Position numbers and translations under genes: made by a program
Shown: positions 38,874-48,245 of the stretch, piece after piece
Numbering within the stretch: the stretch's first letter is position 1
Layout: the number at the start of each line of letters is the position of its first letter
Assembly (NCBI GenBank): GCA_963786675.1
Contig: CAWAZY010000003.1
Span: 310,001 to 374,000, forward strand
Source: JAGVSR01 sp963786675
GTDB lineage: Bacteria; Pseudomonadota; Alphaproteobacteria; Rhizobiales; Hyphomicrobiaceae
DNA: 64,000 nt
Direction of reading: 5' to 3'
The notes under the pieces: generated by a model
Told to the model about the DNA's origin: nothing
The model's input: the letters and a program-made list of their open reading frames with translations, nothing else
Databases searched by the model: none

Positions 38874-39653
38874 TCACTTCATCACGACCCACACCGGCGC
38901 GTGATCGGAGGGCTTTTCCCAGCCGCGCGTTTGCTTATCGACGCCGCATTCGACGAGACGGTCGGCGGCTTGTGGTGACAGGAGTATGTGGTCGATGCGG
39001 ATGCCGTCGTCCTTCTGGAATGCGCCAGCCTGATAATCCCAGAACGTGTAGATGCCGGGTTCGGGATGGCAGGTCCGGATCGCATCCGTGAAGCCGAGAG
39101 CCTCCAATTCCCGCAGCGCCGCGCGGCTTTCGGGCTGGAAGAGCGCGTCGCTCGTCCAGGCATCGGGGCGCTTGGCATCCATGGGTTCGGGGATGACGTT
39201 GTAGTCGCCGGACAGGATCACGGGCATTTCGGTGGCGAGCAGCGTGCGGGCGTGGGCCTGCAAGCGGCGCATCCAGGCGAGCTTGTAGGTGAATTTCTCG
39301 GTGCCGATGGGATTGCCGTTGGGCAGGTAGAGCGAGGCGAAGCGGAAAGCACCGGAGGGTCCGGCAATGGTCGCCTCGATGTAGCGCGATTGAACGTCGG
39401 TCTCGTCGCCGGGAAGGCCGCGCGTCACATCTTCGATCGGCACGCGCGCGGCGATAGCCACGCCATTGAACCCTTTCTGACCGTGGGTGACGATGTTGTA
39501 GCCCGCATCCGTGAAAGCCTCCGTGGGAAAGCCTTCATCAACGCTCTTGATCTCCTGGAACCCGATGACGTCGGGCTGGGCCTCCTTGAGGTAGGCGAGC
39601 ACGACGTCCAGGCGCGCCTTGACGCCGTTGATGTTCCAGGTGGCGATTTTCAT
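38874..39653 (-). CDS. xth: Exodeoxyribonuclease III
   Basis: A 259-residue AP endonuclease/exonuclease of base excision repair. Family motifs are all present: MKIATWNINGVKARL (Asn), VIGFQEIK (metal-binding Glu), SLYLPNGNP, LSGDYNVIPEPMD (Asp and Asn), RIDHILLS (Asp) and SDHAPVWV (final catalytic Asp-His). Length is normal and the start is the common MKIATWN. It shares the minus strand with the erpA-like gene, about 50 bases behind it. Confidence 0.95.
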   Translation of the reverse strand: MKIATWNINGVKARLDVVLAYLKEAQPDVIGFQEIKSVDEGFPTEAFTDAGYNIVTHGQKGFNGVAIAARVPIEDVTRGLPGDETDVQSRYIEATIAGPSGAFRFASLYLPNGNPIGTEKFTYKLAWMRRLQAHARTLLATEMPVILSGDYNVIPEPMDAKRPDAWTSDALFQPESRAALRELEALGFTDAIRTCHPEPGIYTFWDYQAGAFQKDDGIRIDHILLSPQAADRLVECGVDKQTRGWEKPSDHAPVWVVMK

Positions 39654-39701
39654 GTGGCCTGCGATGTGGGGCTGGCGGGCAATGGACCCGGCGGCTGGTC
39701 G

Positions 39702-40035
39702 TTATAGAGAGAAACTGGTGCCGCAGCCGCATGACGACGTGGCCTGCGGATTTTTGATCTGGAACGACGCGCCGATCAGGTCGTCGACGAAGTCGATCTC
39801 GAGACCCGGAGAGATATTCGAGCGACACCGGATCAATCAGCACCTTGGCGCCGTCGCGCTCGATGACGATATCATCCTCTGCAGACTCGCGGGTGAGGTC
39901 GAACCGGTACTGGAAGCCCGAGCAGCCCCCGCCCTCAACGGCAACGCGCAGCATCGTGCCGGCCGGTTCGCCCGAGACGATTTCGGCAATGCGGCGGGCT
40001 GCGGAGCCGGTAACTGTGACGGCGGTTTCAGACAT
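39702..40035 (-). CDS. erpA: Iron-sulfur cluster insertion protein ErpA/IscA family, one-base frameshift
   Basis: About 110 residues when corrected. The N-terminus MSETAVTVTGSAARRIAEIV, then GGGCSGFQYRFDL (first conserved Cys), belongs to A-type carriers. After LEYLSGS the frame is shifted; dropping one base near 39803 gives EIDFVDDLIGASFQIKNPQA and the C-terminal CGCG motif, with a TAA at 39702. The three Cys bind or deliver Fe-S clusters. The position between xth and dgt is usual in Rhizobiales. Without correction the frame would run antisense-like into xth, which is not credible. Confidence 0.85.
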
Positions 40036-40249
40036 GGCGGGCCTGGGGTTGAGGGTGCATGCGGGTTAAGTTGGGCAGTGCTAGATCTGGGGTGACCGGA
40101 GGGTCCGCCGCAACAAGGGCTGTCGGCGGGTGCCGGGAGTCGGTATTCCCGAAAGATAGGGTGTCTTGCCGCAGTGTCAAACGCGCGCCGCGAATCTGGC
40201 GATATTTCAGGGGTTTCGAAGGGTAGGACGGAATGGAAGCGGCAAACTG

Positions 40250-41510
40250 GTGAGCGACAATTCCTTGGGCACACCGCGCAAGGCTGCACCGGCGGTAGCC
40301 AGCCTGGACTACGGCGCGGGGCTAAAACCCGGTGAACGCTGGCCGGCAGTCTATGCCGCGAGCGCCATCCCGTCGCGCGGGCGCATGCATGCCGAGCCGG
40401 AGTGCCCCACGCGCTCGCCCTTCCAGCGGGATCGCGACCGCATCTTGCATGCCACCGCCTTCCGCCGCCTGACCCACAAGACGCAGGTCTTCGTCTACCA
40501 CGAGGGCGATCACTACCGCACACGGCTGACGCACAGTCTGGAAGTGGCGCAGATCGCGCGCACCATCGCGCGCCAGTTGCGGTTGGACGAGGATCTGGCC
40601 GAGACGCTGGCGCTGGCCCACGATCTCGGCCACCCGCCATTCGGCCATGCCGGCGAACGCGCGCTCGACGCCGCGATGGCGGATCACGGCGGTTTCGATC
40701 ACAACGCACAAAGTGTGCGGGTCGTGACGCAGCTGGAACGCAAGTACCGCGACTTCGATGGGCTCAACCTCACCTGGGAGTCGCTCGAAGGCCTTGCCAA
40801 GCACAACGGACCGGTGGTCGCGGCCAAGGATCATGCGTTGCTCAAGGTCACGCGCCGCATTGAGGCCTGGCGGCCATTGGACATGAGGAGTTGGGCTAGC
40901 GGCGAAGCGCAGGTCGCGGCGCTGTCCGACGACATCGCGTATCTTACCCACGATGTGGATGATGGTCTGCGTGCGCGTCTTGGTGACACTCGCGGACCTC
41001 GATGCCGTGCCGTTCGTCGGGCCGTTTGCCGCCGCCGTATCGCGGGACGGCTTCGCCACCGACGAGCCGCGCGCGGTGTTCGAGGTCACACGGCGGATGA
41101 TCACCGCGCTGATCGGCGATGTGGTGAAAGAGAGCCGGGTGCGTCTCGGCGCACTGGAGCCGGCAAGTCCCGACGATATTCGCGCTGGCGGCGGCGCGGT
41201 GGTGGCGTTTTCGGCTCAGATGTCGGCGGAGATCGAGACCTTGCGCGCCTTTCTGTTCGAGCGGGTCTACCGGCATCCGCGCGTCACCCGCATCATGGGT
41301 GATGCGCAAGGCATCGTCGGCGACCTGTTCCAGCACTATGCCGGGCCCGGTGGCGCGGCAGCCTTGCCCGACGCTTGGCAGGCGGCGCGGACGGGCCTGA
41401 CGCCGCGCCAGCAGGCCCGCCTTGTCGCGGATTATCTGGCGGGGCAGACCGATCGCTATGCGCTTGCCGAACACCGCCGCTTGTTTGCTCAAACGCCGGA
41501 ATTACGCTAG
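40250..41510 (+). CDS. dgt: Deoxyguanosinetriphosphate triphosphohydrolase-like protein, one-base frameshift
   Basis: About 420 residues. The HD-domain metal site is visible: TRLTHSLEVAQIARTIA (His), AHDLGHPPFGHAGERALD (HD pair) and SDDIAYLTHDVDDGL (final Asp). The family hydrolyses dNTPs to deoxynucleoside plus triphosphate. A GTG at 40250 (VSDNSLGTPRKAA) is a plausible start; the open frame begins at a TTG at 40166. After DVDDGLRA the frame changes near 40973-40977 (an extra base), and the remainder VTLADLDAVPFVG onward lies one frame over. It is followed by argS in the usual Rhizobiales order. Confidence 0.87.
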
Positions 41511-41598
41511 ACGCGGCATCAAATTCTACCCACACGGCCGCGCCGCGCGCAGGGTCCCGCTCACGGGATCTCTCTCCATCATGCAGGATCTGCAACCC

Positions 41599-43410
41599 AT
41601 GAACGTTTTCACCCAAATCGAGGCCAAGATCGCGGCCGCCCTCAAGGCCATGCAGGGCGAAGGCGTCTTGCCGGCGGGCCTGGAATTCCCCGCGTTCGAG
41701 GTTGAGACGCCCCGCGACACGGCGCATGGGGATCTGGCCAGCAACGTCGCCATGACACTGGCCAAGCCGGCCGGCATGAAGCCGCGCGATATCGCCGAGG
41801 GCCTCAAAGCGCAACTGGCGCGCGATCCCGACATTGCGGCGGTTGACGTGGCGGGTCCGGGATTTCTCAATATCACTCTGGCGCCGTCCATGTGGCAGGC
41901 GCTGATCCGCGCCATCGTCGCGGGTGGCGAGGGCTATGGCCGTGGCCCGGTGCGTCCCGATGCCGTGAACGTCGAATATGTGTCGGCCAATCCGACCGGG
42001 CCCATGCACGTCGGGCATTGCCGCGGCGCGGTGTTCGGCGATGCACTGGCCAACCTGCTCGCCTTCTCGGGCTACACGGTGACGCGCGAATATTACATCA
42101 ACGATGCCGGCGGGCAGGTCGACGTGCTGGCCCGTTCTGCGCATCCTGCGCTACCGCGAGGCGCTGGGCGAGGACATCGGCGAGATCCCAGAAGGTCTCT
42201 ATCCGGGGGACTACCTGAAGCCGGTGGGAGAGATGCTGGCCAAGAAGCATGGCCGCGCGCTTCTGGATCAGCCCGAATCCGCGTGGCTGGAGACGGTGCG
42301 CACGGACGCCATCGCCGCCATGCTGGAAATGATCAAGGACGACCTGGCCGCACTCAACATCCGGCACGATGTGTTTGTCTCAGAAGCGTCGCTGACGCGC
42401 GGCGGCGTCGATCAGGTCAAGGCCGCGATCGAAGCGCTGCGGGCGAAGGGCTTGATCTATGAGGGCCGCCTGGAGAAGCCCTTGGGCCACGACGACGACG
42501 AATGGGAGGATCGCGAGCAGACGCTCTTCAAGTCCACGGCGTTCGGCGACGACCAGGACCGCGCGCTGCAGAAGTCCGATGGCACCTACACCTACTTTGC
42601 CGGCGACATCGCCTATCACTTCGACAAAATCAGCCGCGGTTTCCCGCAGCTCATCAACGTCTTCGGCGCCGACCACATCGGCTACATTCCCCGCATGCTG
42701 GCCGCTGTCGCAGCGCTCGGTGGCGGCGCTCTCGATCGCGACGGCAAGGGCAAGTTGCGCAGCTGGCGCACGCTCGGCGGAGAAACCGATCTGAAATCAA
42801 GGTCGTGCAACTCGTCAAACTGTTCAAGGGCGGCGAACCGTTCAAGATGTCCAAGCGCGCGGGCACGTTCGTGACGCTGCGCGACGTGGTCGACGAGGTG
42901 GGCCGCGATCCGGTGCGCTTCATGATGCTGTACCGGAAAGAACTCGAACCGCTGGACTTTGACTTCGCCAAGGTCACCGAGCAGTCGAAGGACAATCCCG
43001 TCTTCTATGTGCAGTACGCGCATGCGCGTGCGGCGAGCGTGTTCCGCAACGTGGCCGAGCAGATGCCGGGTTTCGATTTGTCCGCCGCAGCGCTCGGCCG
43101 GGCCGATCTGTCGCGGCTGAGCGATCCCGCGGAGATCGATCTGGTGCGCAAACTGGCCCATTTTCCGCGCATGATCGCGGCCGCTTCGGAGGCGCGCGAG
43201 CCGCATCGGCTGGCCTTCTATCTCTATGATCTAGCTTCCGCTTTTCATGGTTTATGGGCGCGAGGCAATGATTTGCCACAATTGCGCTTTATCCACCCCC
43301 AAGACGGGGATCTGACGGGGGCCCGGTGCGCGCTCGTGGCTGCAACCCGGCAGGTGATATCCTCAGGTCTTGGAGTTCTCGGTGTCGAGGCCCCTCAGGC
43401 CATGCGCTAG
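41599..43410 (+). CDS. argS: Arginyl-tRNA synthetase, interrupted by two one-base frameshifts
   Basis: The corrected product is about 600 residues. The start MNVFTQIEAKIAAAL at 41599 is typical. The HIGH-type signature is SANPTGPMHVGHCRGAVFGD, and FKMSKRAGTFVTLRD holds the KMSK loop; the anticodon-binding DALR-type domain fills the end (FYLYDLASAFHGLW). An extra base near 42139-42142 (VLARSA-ILRYREALGE) and a missing base near 42792 (before EIKVVQLVKLFKGG) break the frame twice. Because argS is essential and both halves are well conserved, sequence errors are more likely than real loss. Confidence 0.9.
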
Positions 43411-43480
43411 ACTTGGCTCAACACCGATTCGAGCGCGGGTCCGTTCGCGGCCTGTCGCGTAGCGAAAGGAATAGCCTCTG

Positions 43481-45274
43481 ATGTCACGGTCCGACACTCC
43501 ACACTCGCCCCAGGGTGGTTGGCCGGCACAGCGCCCAGCGGCGGACTACGATCCAAATACATGGACGCAGGGACTGGCCGGTGCTCCGCGCCCCAACCCG
43601 CAGGCACCGCAGCGTCAGGCTCCGGCGCCCGCTCAGGCAGCACCCCAAGGGTATGCGCAGCCGCCGCATGGCGACGGATATGGGCACCAGGATCAGGGGT
43701 ACTATTGGGGTCAGGACCAGACGGTGCGCACGGGGCCGCCGCAGGGCTATCAGGCGCAGCCGCCACAGCCTGCTCAGCCCGCGCCGCAGTTCGACAATTA
43801 TGTTCCCGCCACGACGCCGTCGCGCCCTGACGCCAATGCCGGCGGCTACGCGCCCAATCCCGCCCAGGGCTACGGCCAGCACCCCGCGAACGGCTATACT
43901 GGCCAGCCGCAGGGTGGCTATGCCCACGAGCCCCAGCCGGACCTGCGCGGCCCGCAGTATGATCAGTGGGCGAGTGCGCCGCCGCCCGCCGCCGATCAGC
44001 GCGGCTACGACCTCTCGAGCTACATGCCGCCTCAGAACAGGACCGGGGCTCAACCAACGCCGAACTATGGCCATGCCCAGGACTACGGCCAACCTCAGGC
44101 TTACGGTCAGCCTCAGGCTTACGGCCAGGGGCAGGGCGACTACGCACCCGCTCAGGCTGATTACAGCGATTGGGGTCACCAGGCGGGATACGCCCAACCA
44201 GGAGTGAACCCGAACCAGGAGTTTGGCGTCGCGCCCGGGCAGACCTATGACGGCCAGCACGCAGATGCCGGTCTCGGCCACGGCGAATACGACGACGAAC
44301 ACGGTTACGACTACGAAGAGCCGCCGCGCCGCAGCAAGGCCATGATGATCGCCGCGGCCCTCGTCGGCGCGATTGTTGTCGGTGGCGGGTTGACGTTCGC
44401 CTATCAATCGCTTCTGGGCGGCGGCACCGATGGACCCACGCCTGTCGTGAAGAGTGCGGAGGGGCCGTCGAAGGTCAAACCGGCCAATCAGGACGGCAAG
44501 CAATTCGCGAACGCGGACAGCAAGCTCCTCGGCCGCTTGGGGGATAACTCCGGCAGTTCCGCTGCGTCGTCCGACACGGACGCGTCCGGTTCGCGCAAGG
44601 TTTCGACACTCGTTGTGGGCCGCGATGGCACAATCCAGGCACCCTCGGCCCCGGCCGTGTCCGTGCCCGTCCCTGGCATGACCCTCATCGATGTGCCCGC
44701 GCCGGGTGAGAGTGCGCCGTCTCAGGCGGCACCGGTCGTGGTCACCCCACCGCCGGCGGCGCCGTCGCCGATGCAGGCCGCTGAAGCGCGAGCCTTGGCG
44801 GGGGGAAATGCCTCGGCACCATCAGTCGCTCCCAAAACTCTCAATGTGGCTGCCGAAGAGGATCCTATTCCGGACACGAAGCGGGTTGCGACGGCATCGG
44901 TTTCCAAACCTGAGGTGGATGCAGCTCCGGTGAAGCCCAAACCCGCTGTCAAGACCGCGGCAGTCAATCCCGCACCGACGCGCAGCGCCACGACGCCGGC
45001 GCCGACGGGGCTTGGCTATGTGGCCGTACTTGCATCCGTGCCGGTTTCAGGGTCGAGCCGCATCAATGCCTTGCAGCAGTATGCCGACCTGCAGCAGAAG
45101 TACGGCTCCATCCTGCAGAGCAAGACGCCCGACGTGCAGGAAGCCAATCTGGGTGAGAAGGGCCGCTACCACCGTCTCATCGTCGGGCCGCCGGGCTCGC
45201 GGGATGGCGCCAACTCGGTCTGCTCACAGCTCAAGTCGGCCGGTTATGCCGGGTGCTGGGTGATGGCTTACTAG
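43481..45274 (+). CDS. SPOR-domain protein with long Gln/Tyr/Pro-rich N-terminal region
   Basis: A 597-residue inner membrane protein. Residues 1 to about 270 are low complexity, rich in Gln, Pro, Tyr, Gly and Ala, with near-tandem GQPQAY units near 44090-44130; an acidic segment (DDEHGYDYEEPP) precedes one membrane helix (MMIAAALVGAIVVGGGLTFA, about residues 288-307). The periplasmic part has an Ala/Pro-rich linker and ends in a SPOR domain of about 75 residues (GYVAVLASVPVSGSSRINAL ... YAGCWVMAY) that binds denuded septal peptidoglycan. The place between argS and nagZ is typical of Rhizobiales. Probable role in cell division or wall remodelling. Confidence 0.85.
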   Translation: MSRSDTPHSPQGGWPAQRPAADYDPNTWTQGLAGAPRPNPQAPQRQAPAPAQAAPQGYAQPPHGDGYGHQDQGYYWGQDQTVRTGPPQGYQAQPPQPAQPAPQFDNYVPATTPSRPDANAGGYAPNPAQGYGQHPANGYTGQPQGGYAHEPQPDLRGPQYDQWASAPPPAADQRGYDLSSYMPPQNRTGAQPTPNYGHAQDYGQPQAYGQPQAYGQGQGDYAPAQADYSDWGHQAGYAQPGVNPNQEFGVAPGQTYDGQHADAGLGHGEYDDEHGYDYEEPPRRSKAMMIAAALVGAIVVGGGLTFAYQSLLGGGTDGPTPVVKSAEGPSKVKPANQDGKQFANADSKLLGRLGDNSGSSAASSDTDASGSRKVSTLVVGRDGTIQAPSAPAVSVPVPGMTLIDVPAPGESAPSQAAPVVVTPPPAAPSPMQAAEARALAGGNASAPSVAPKTLNVAAEEDPIPDTKRVATASVSKPEVDAAPVKPKPAVKTAAVNPAPTRSATTPAPTGLGYVAVLASVPVSGSSRINALQQYADLQQKYGSILQSKTPDVQEANLGEKGRYHRLIVGPPGSRDGANSVCSQLKSAGYAGCWVMAY

Positions 45275-45298
45275 ACGGCACTTCAGATCAAACTGCGA

Positions 45299-45327
45299 GG
45301 CCGCGGACTTTCGCCCGCGGCCTTTTG
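45299..45327 (+). terminator. Rho-independent terminator after the SPOR gene
   Basis: GGCCGCGG, an eight-base loop, CCGCGGCC, then TTTT. It lies 25 bases after the SPOR stop codon and 36 before nagZ. Confidence 0.7.
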
Positions 45328-45362
45328 CATATCTTAAGGCACCGGTAGAGGCATTCGACCAC

Positions 45363-46400
45363 ATGCGGCGCTCCGCACTGATCACGGGTCTGGAAGGCAT
45401 GGCGTTGACGCCAGGGGAGGCGGACTTCCTGGGTGCTGCGCGGCCTCTCGGAATCATTCTGTTCGCCCGCAATCTGGACTCGCACGATCAAATCCGGCGG
45501 TTGGTGAACGACGCCAAGGCGGCCATCGGGTCCGGCGAGACCTTGGTGCTGATCGATCAGGAAGGTGGCCGGGTGCAGCGCTTGCGGCCGCCGCTTGGAC
45601 GAGCCCTCCCGCCAGCAGCCGCCTATGCGGACTGCTATGCGGCGGGCCGGCCCGATGAGGCTTGCGCCGATGCGCGGGCCGCGGCCCGCCTCGTGGCGCA
45701 CGACCTCCTGGCGCTGGGCATCAACACCAACTGCACGCCTGTTCTCGACCTGCCGGTCGCCGGCGCGCACGCCATCATCGGCGACCGCGCCTACGGGACC
45801 ACAGTGCAGCAGGTGGTGGATCTGGGCCGGGCCGTCGCGGACGGGTTCATGGCCGGCGGGGTACTGCCGGTCATCAAGCATATTCCCGGTCATGGGCGTG
45901 CGACCAAGGATAGTCACCTGGATCTGCCTGTCGTGGATACGCCGGGAGAGGAATTGGAGCGAACGGATTTCGCGCCGTTCGTGGCTCTGCGCGACATTCC
46001 TGCCGCGATGACGGCGCATGTTGTGTTCTCCGCACTCGATCCCGGCGCGCCGGCCAGCACATCGGCGCAGGTTACGCGTGACATCATTCGCGGGCATATC
46101 GGGTACGATGGACTTTTGATGAGCGATGATCTGGGCATGCACGCCTTGAGCGGCCCAATGCGCGCGCGGGCTGAAGCCGTCATCGCGGCCGGCTCGGACG
46201 TGGCGCTGCATTGCTCGGGTGTACTGGAGGAAATGCGCGCGGCCGCCGAAGGCGTTCCCGAGTTGGCGGGTGATGCGGCGCGGCGCGCCCGGCGGGCACT
46301 CGACGTGTTGAAAACACAGGAAGATTTTGACCGCGCCGCCGCAGAATCCCGGCTGGCTGCGGTATTGGGCACCCATACGGCCCGTTCTGAATCAGTGTAG
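45363..46400 (+). CDS. nagZ: Beta-N-acetylhexosaminidase (GH3)
   Basis: A 345-residue cytoplasmic GH3 enzyme of muropeptide recycling that removes GlcNAc from anhydro-muropeptides. Family motifs: VLIDQEGGRVQRL, PVLDLP, the signature KHIPGHGRATKDSHLDLP with the catalytic His-Asp pair, and LLMSDDLGMHAL with the nucleophile Asp. Full length. Neighbours scpA and scpB follow directly, as in many Rhizobiales. The start at 45363 is an ATG with the typical MRRSALITGLEG opening. Confidence 0.93.
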   Translation: MRRSALITGLEGMALTPGEADFLGAARPLGIILFARNLDSHDQIRRLVNDAKAAIGSGETLVLIDQEGGRVQRLRPPLGRALPPAAAYADCYAAGRPDEACADARAAARLVAHDLLALGINTNCTPVLDLPVAGAHAIIGDRAYGTTVQQVVDLGRAVADGFMAGGVLPVIKHIPGHGRATKDSHLDLPVVDTPGEELERTDFAPFVALRDIPAAMTAHVVFSALDPGAPASTSAQVTRDIIRGHIGYDGLLMSDDLGMHALSGPMRARAEAVIAAGSDVALHCSGVLEEMRAAAEGVPELAGDAARRARRALDVLKTQEDFDRAAAESRLAAVLGTHTARSESV

Positions 46401-46455
46401 GGTTGGAAATGTGACAGCCGGGCGATAGCCCGCACGCCGCACCCGAAGAGGCACA

Positions 46456-47292
46456 ATGAACGCGGAGACGCCAGAGCAAGGCAGCCAGGCTTCCGGTTGG
46501 GAACTTCCCGACGCGGAGAATGCGCCCGTGGCGTCAGAGGCGCTTCTGGTCGACGTGGCGGGCTTCGAGGGTCCGCTCGATTTGCTTCTTGCGCTGGCCC
46601 GCACGCAGAAGGTCGATCTGGCGCGCATCTCGGTCTTGGCGCTCGTCGAGCAGTATCTCGCCTACATCAACGAAGTGCAGCGCTTGAAGCTGGAAGTGGC
46701 GGGCGATTACCTCGTCATGGCCGCGTGGCTCGCCTTCCTCAAGTCGCGCCTGCTTCTGCCGAAAGAAAAAATCGAGACCGGCGAACAATCCGCCGAGGAA
46801 ATGGCGCAGCGTCTGGCCTTCCGGCTGGCGCGGCTCGAGGCCATGCGCAACGCCATGGCGCAGTTGATGACGCGCAAACGGCTCGGTCGCGACGTGTTCC
46901 CGCGCGGAATGCCTGAGGGTGTCACCACGGTCCGCGATACCGAATGGACGGCGCAGATCTACGATCTGCTCAAAGCCTACGCCGATCAGCGCCGTCGAAC
47001 CGTCAAGATCACGCACGTGGTCAAGGCGCGCAAAGTTTGGTCGATCAAGGACGCGCGCACGCGGCTGGAAACGCTGGTCGGCGAAAGTGTCGGGCAGTGG
47101 GTGCAGCTCGATCTGTTCCTCAATCATTATCTGCCGCAGGGTGAAGACACCAAGACGGTGCTTGCTTCCTCGTTCGGCGCGACGCTGGAGATGGCCCGCG
47201 AAGGGGTGGTCGAATTGCAGCAGGAGGCGCCGTTCGCCCCCTTGTATGTGCGCAAGCGCGGCGAGGGGACGGATTGGCAGCGGATCGGCTGA
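46456..47292 (+). CDS. scpA: Segregation and condensation protein A
   Basis: A 278-residue kleisin subunit of the SMC-ScpAB complex. The conserved N-terminal domain reads VDVAGFEGPLDLLLALARTQ, KVDLARISVLALVEQYLAYI and GDYLVMAAWLAFLKSRLLLP, which contacts the SMC neck. The C-terminal winged helix is present near EMAREGVVELQQEAPFAPLY. Spacing of about 55 bases to nagZ and about 70 to scpB supports one operon. Confidence 0.94.
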   Translation: MNAETPEQGSQASGWELPDAENAPVASEALLVDVAGFEGPLDLLLALARTQKVDLARISVLALVEQYLAYINEVQRLKLEVAGDYLVMAAWLAFLKSRLLLPKEKIETGEQSAEEMAQRLAFRLARLEAMRNAMAQLMTRKRLGRDVFPRGMPEGVTTVRDTEWTAQIYDLLKAYADQRRRTVKITHVVKARKVWSIKDARTRLETLVGESVGQWVQLDLFLNHYLPQGEDTKTVLASSFGATLEMAREGVVELQQEAPFAPLYVRKRGEGTDWQRIG

Positions 47293-47365
47293 CATGTCGC
47301 TTCGGCTGACAGGCCGCTTGATGCGGCCGGAGGGTTGAAGACGGAGAGGTTTGCGTACCAGTGCA

Positions 47366-48238
47366 ATGATGGACGGGAAAAAGCCAATGACACCGCCCCG
47401 GCTCAAGCTGGTTTCCAGCAACGAGACCATGGATGACGCCGCCGACTTCGACGATGCGTTGTCGTCGGAAGCGCGCGAGCTTGCCGCCGCGCTCGCCGAT
47501 GTTCAGCTCGGCATCGGTCCGGATTTCGGAGAAGGCGAGGCGCGCATCGAAGCGGAGAACCTGCGCATCGCCGAGGCGCTGCTGTTCGCCGCCTCCGAGC
47601 CGCTGGACGAGCGGACCATCGCCGACAGTCTGCCCAAGGACACGGACGTCGCCGCGGTTCTGGCCGAACTCAAAGAGCAATACGCGGGCCGGGGCGTCAA
47701 TCTCGTGCGGGCGGCCGGTAAGTGGTCGCTGCGCACGGCCGAGGATCTCTCGTATCTTCTCGAAAAGCATGCGCACGAAGAGCGCCGCCTCTCCAAGGCC
47801 GCTCTGGAAACCTTGGCGATCATTGCCTACCACCAGCCGGTGACCCGCGCGGAAATAGAGGAAATTCGCGGCGTGTCGACATCGGCGGGTACGCTCGACA
47901 TTCTGCTGGAAACCGGTTGGGTCCGCCCGCGCGGCCGGCGGCGCGCGCCGGGCAAGCCCATCACCTATGGCACCACCGATAGCTTCCTTGGGCATTTCGG
48001 ACTGGATTCGGTGAAGGACCTGCCGGGCCTTGCCGATCTCAAGGCGCAGGGCCTGCTGGACAACAATCTGCCGCCGGGATTCAGCGTTCCCGATCCGACG
48101 GATGTCGCCGCCTTGATGCCCGACGAACTGCCTCTCGACGAGGACGACCCCGAGGACGAGGCCGTTCAGGCTGAAATGCCGCTCGACTTGCCCGAAGACG
48201 GCGAGACCGATAAGCCGGACGAGGACACAGTCTCCTGA
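47366..48238 (+). CDS. scpB: Segregation and condensation protein B
   Basis: A protein of about 290 residues (ATG at 47366 or 47369; an in-frame TTG at 47351 is possible). The tandem winged-helix core starts at NLRIAEALLFAASEPLDERT and includes LSKAALETLAIIAYHQPVTR, EIRGVSTSAGTLDILLETGW and YGTTDSFLGHFGLDSVKDLP. The C-terminal 50 residues are strongly acidic and disordered. ScpB dimerises and binds ScpA in the condensin complex. An unusual gene, an ABC ATPase, begins eight bases after its stop. Confidence 0.94.
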   Translation: MMDGKKPMTPPRLKLVSSNETMDDAADFDDALSSEARELAAALADVQLGIGPDFGEGEARIEAENLRIAEALLFAASEPLDERTIADSLPKDTDVAAVLAELKEQYAGRGVNLVRAAGKWSLRTAEDLSYLLEKHAHEERRLSKAALETLAIIAYHQPVTRAEIEEIRGVSTSAGTLDILLETGWVRPRGRRRAPGKPITYGTTDSFLGHFGLDSVKDLPGLADLKAQGLLDNNLPPGFSVPDPTDVAALMPDELPLDEDDPEDEAVQAEMPLDLPEDGETDKPDEDTVS

Positions 48239-48245
48239 CAGGCTC

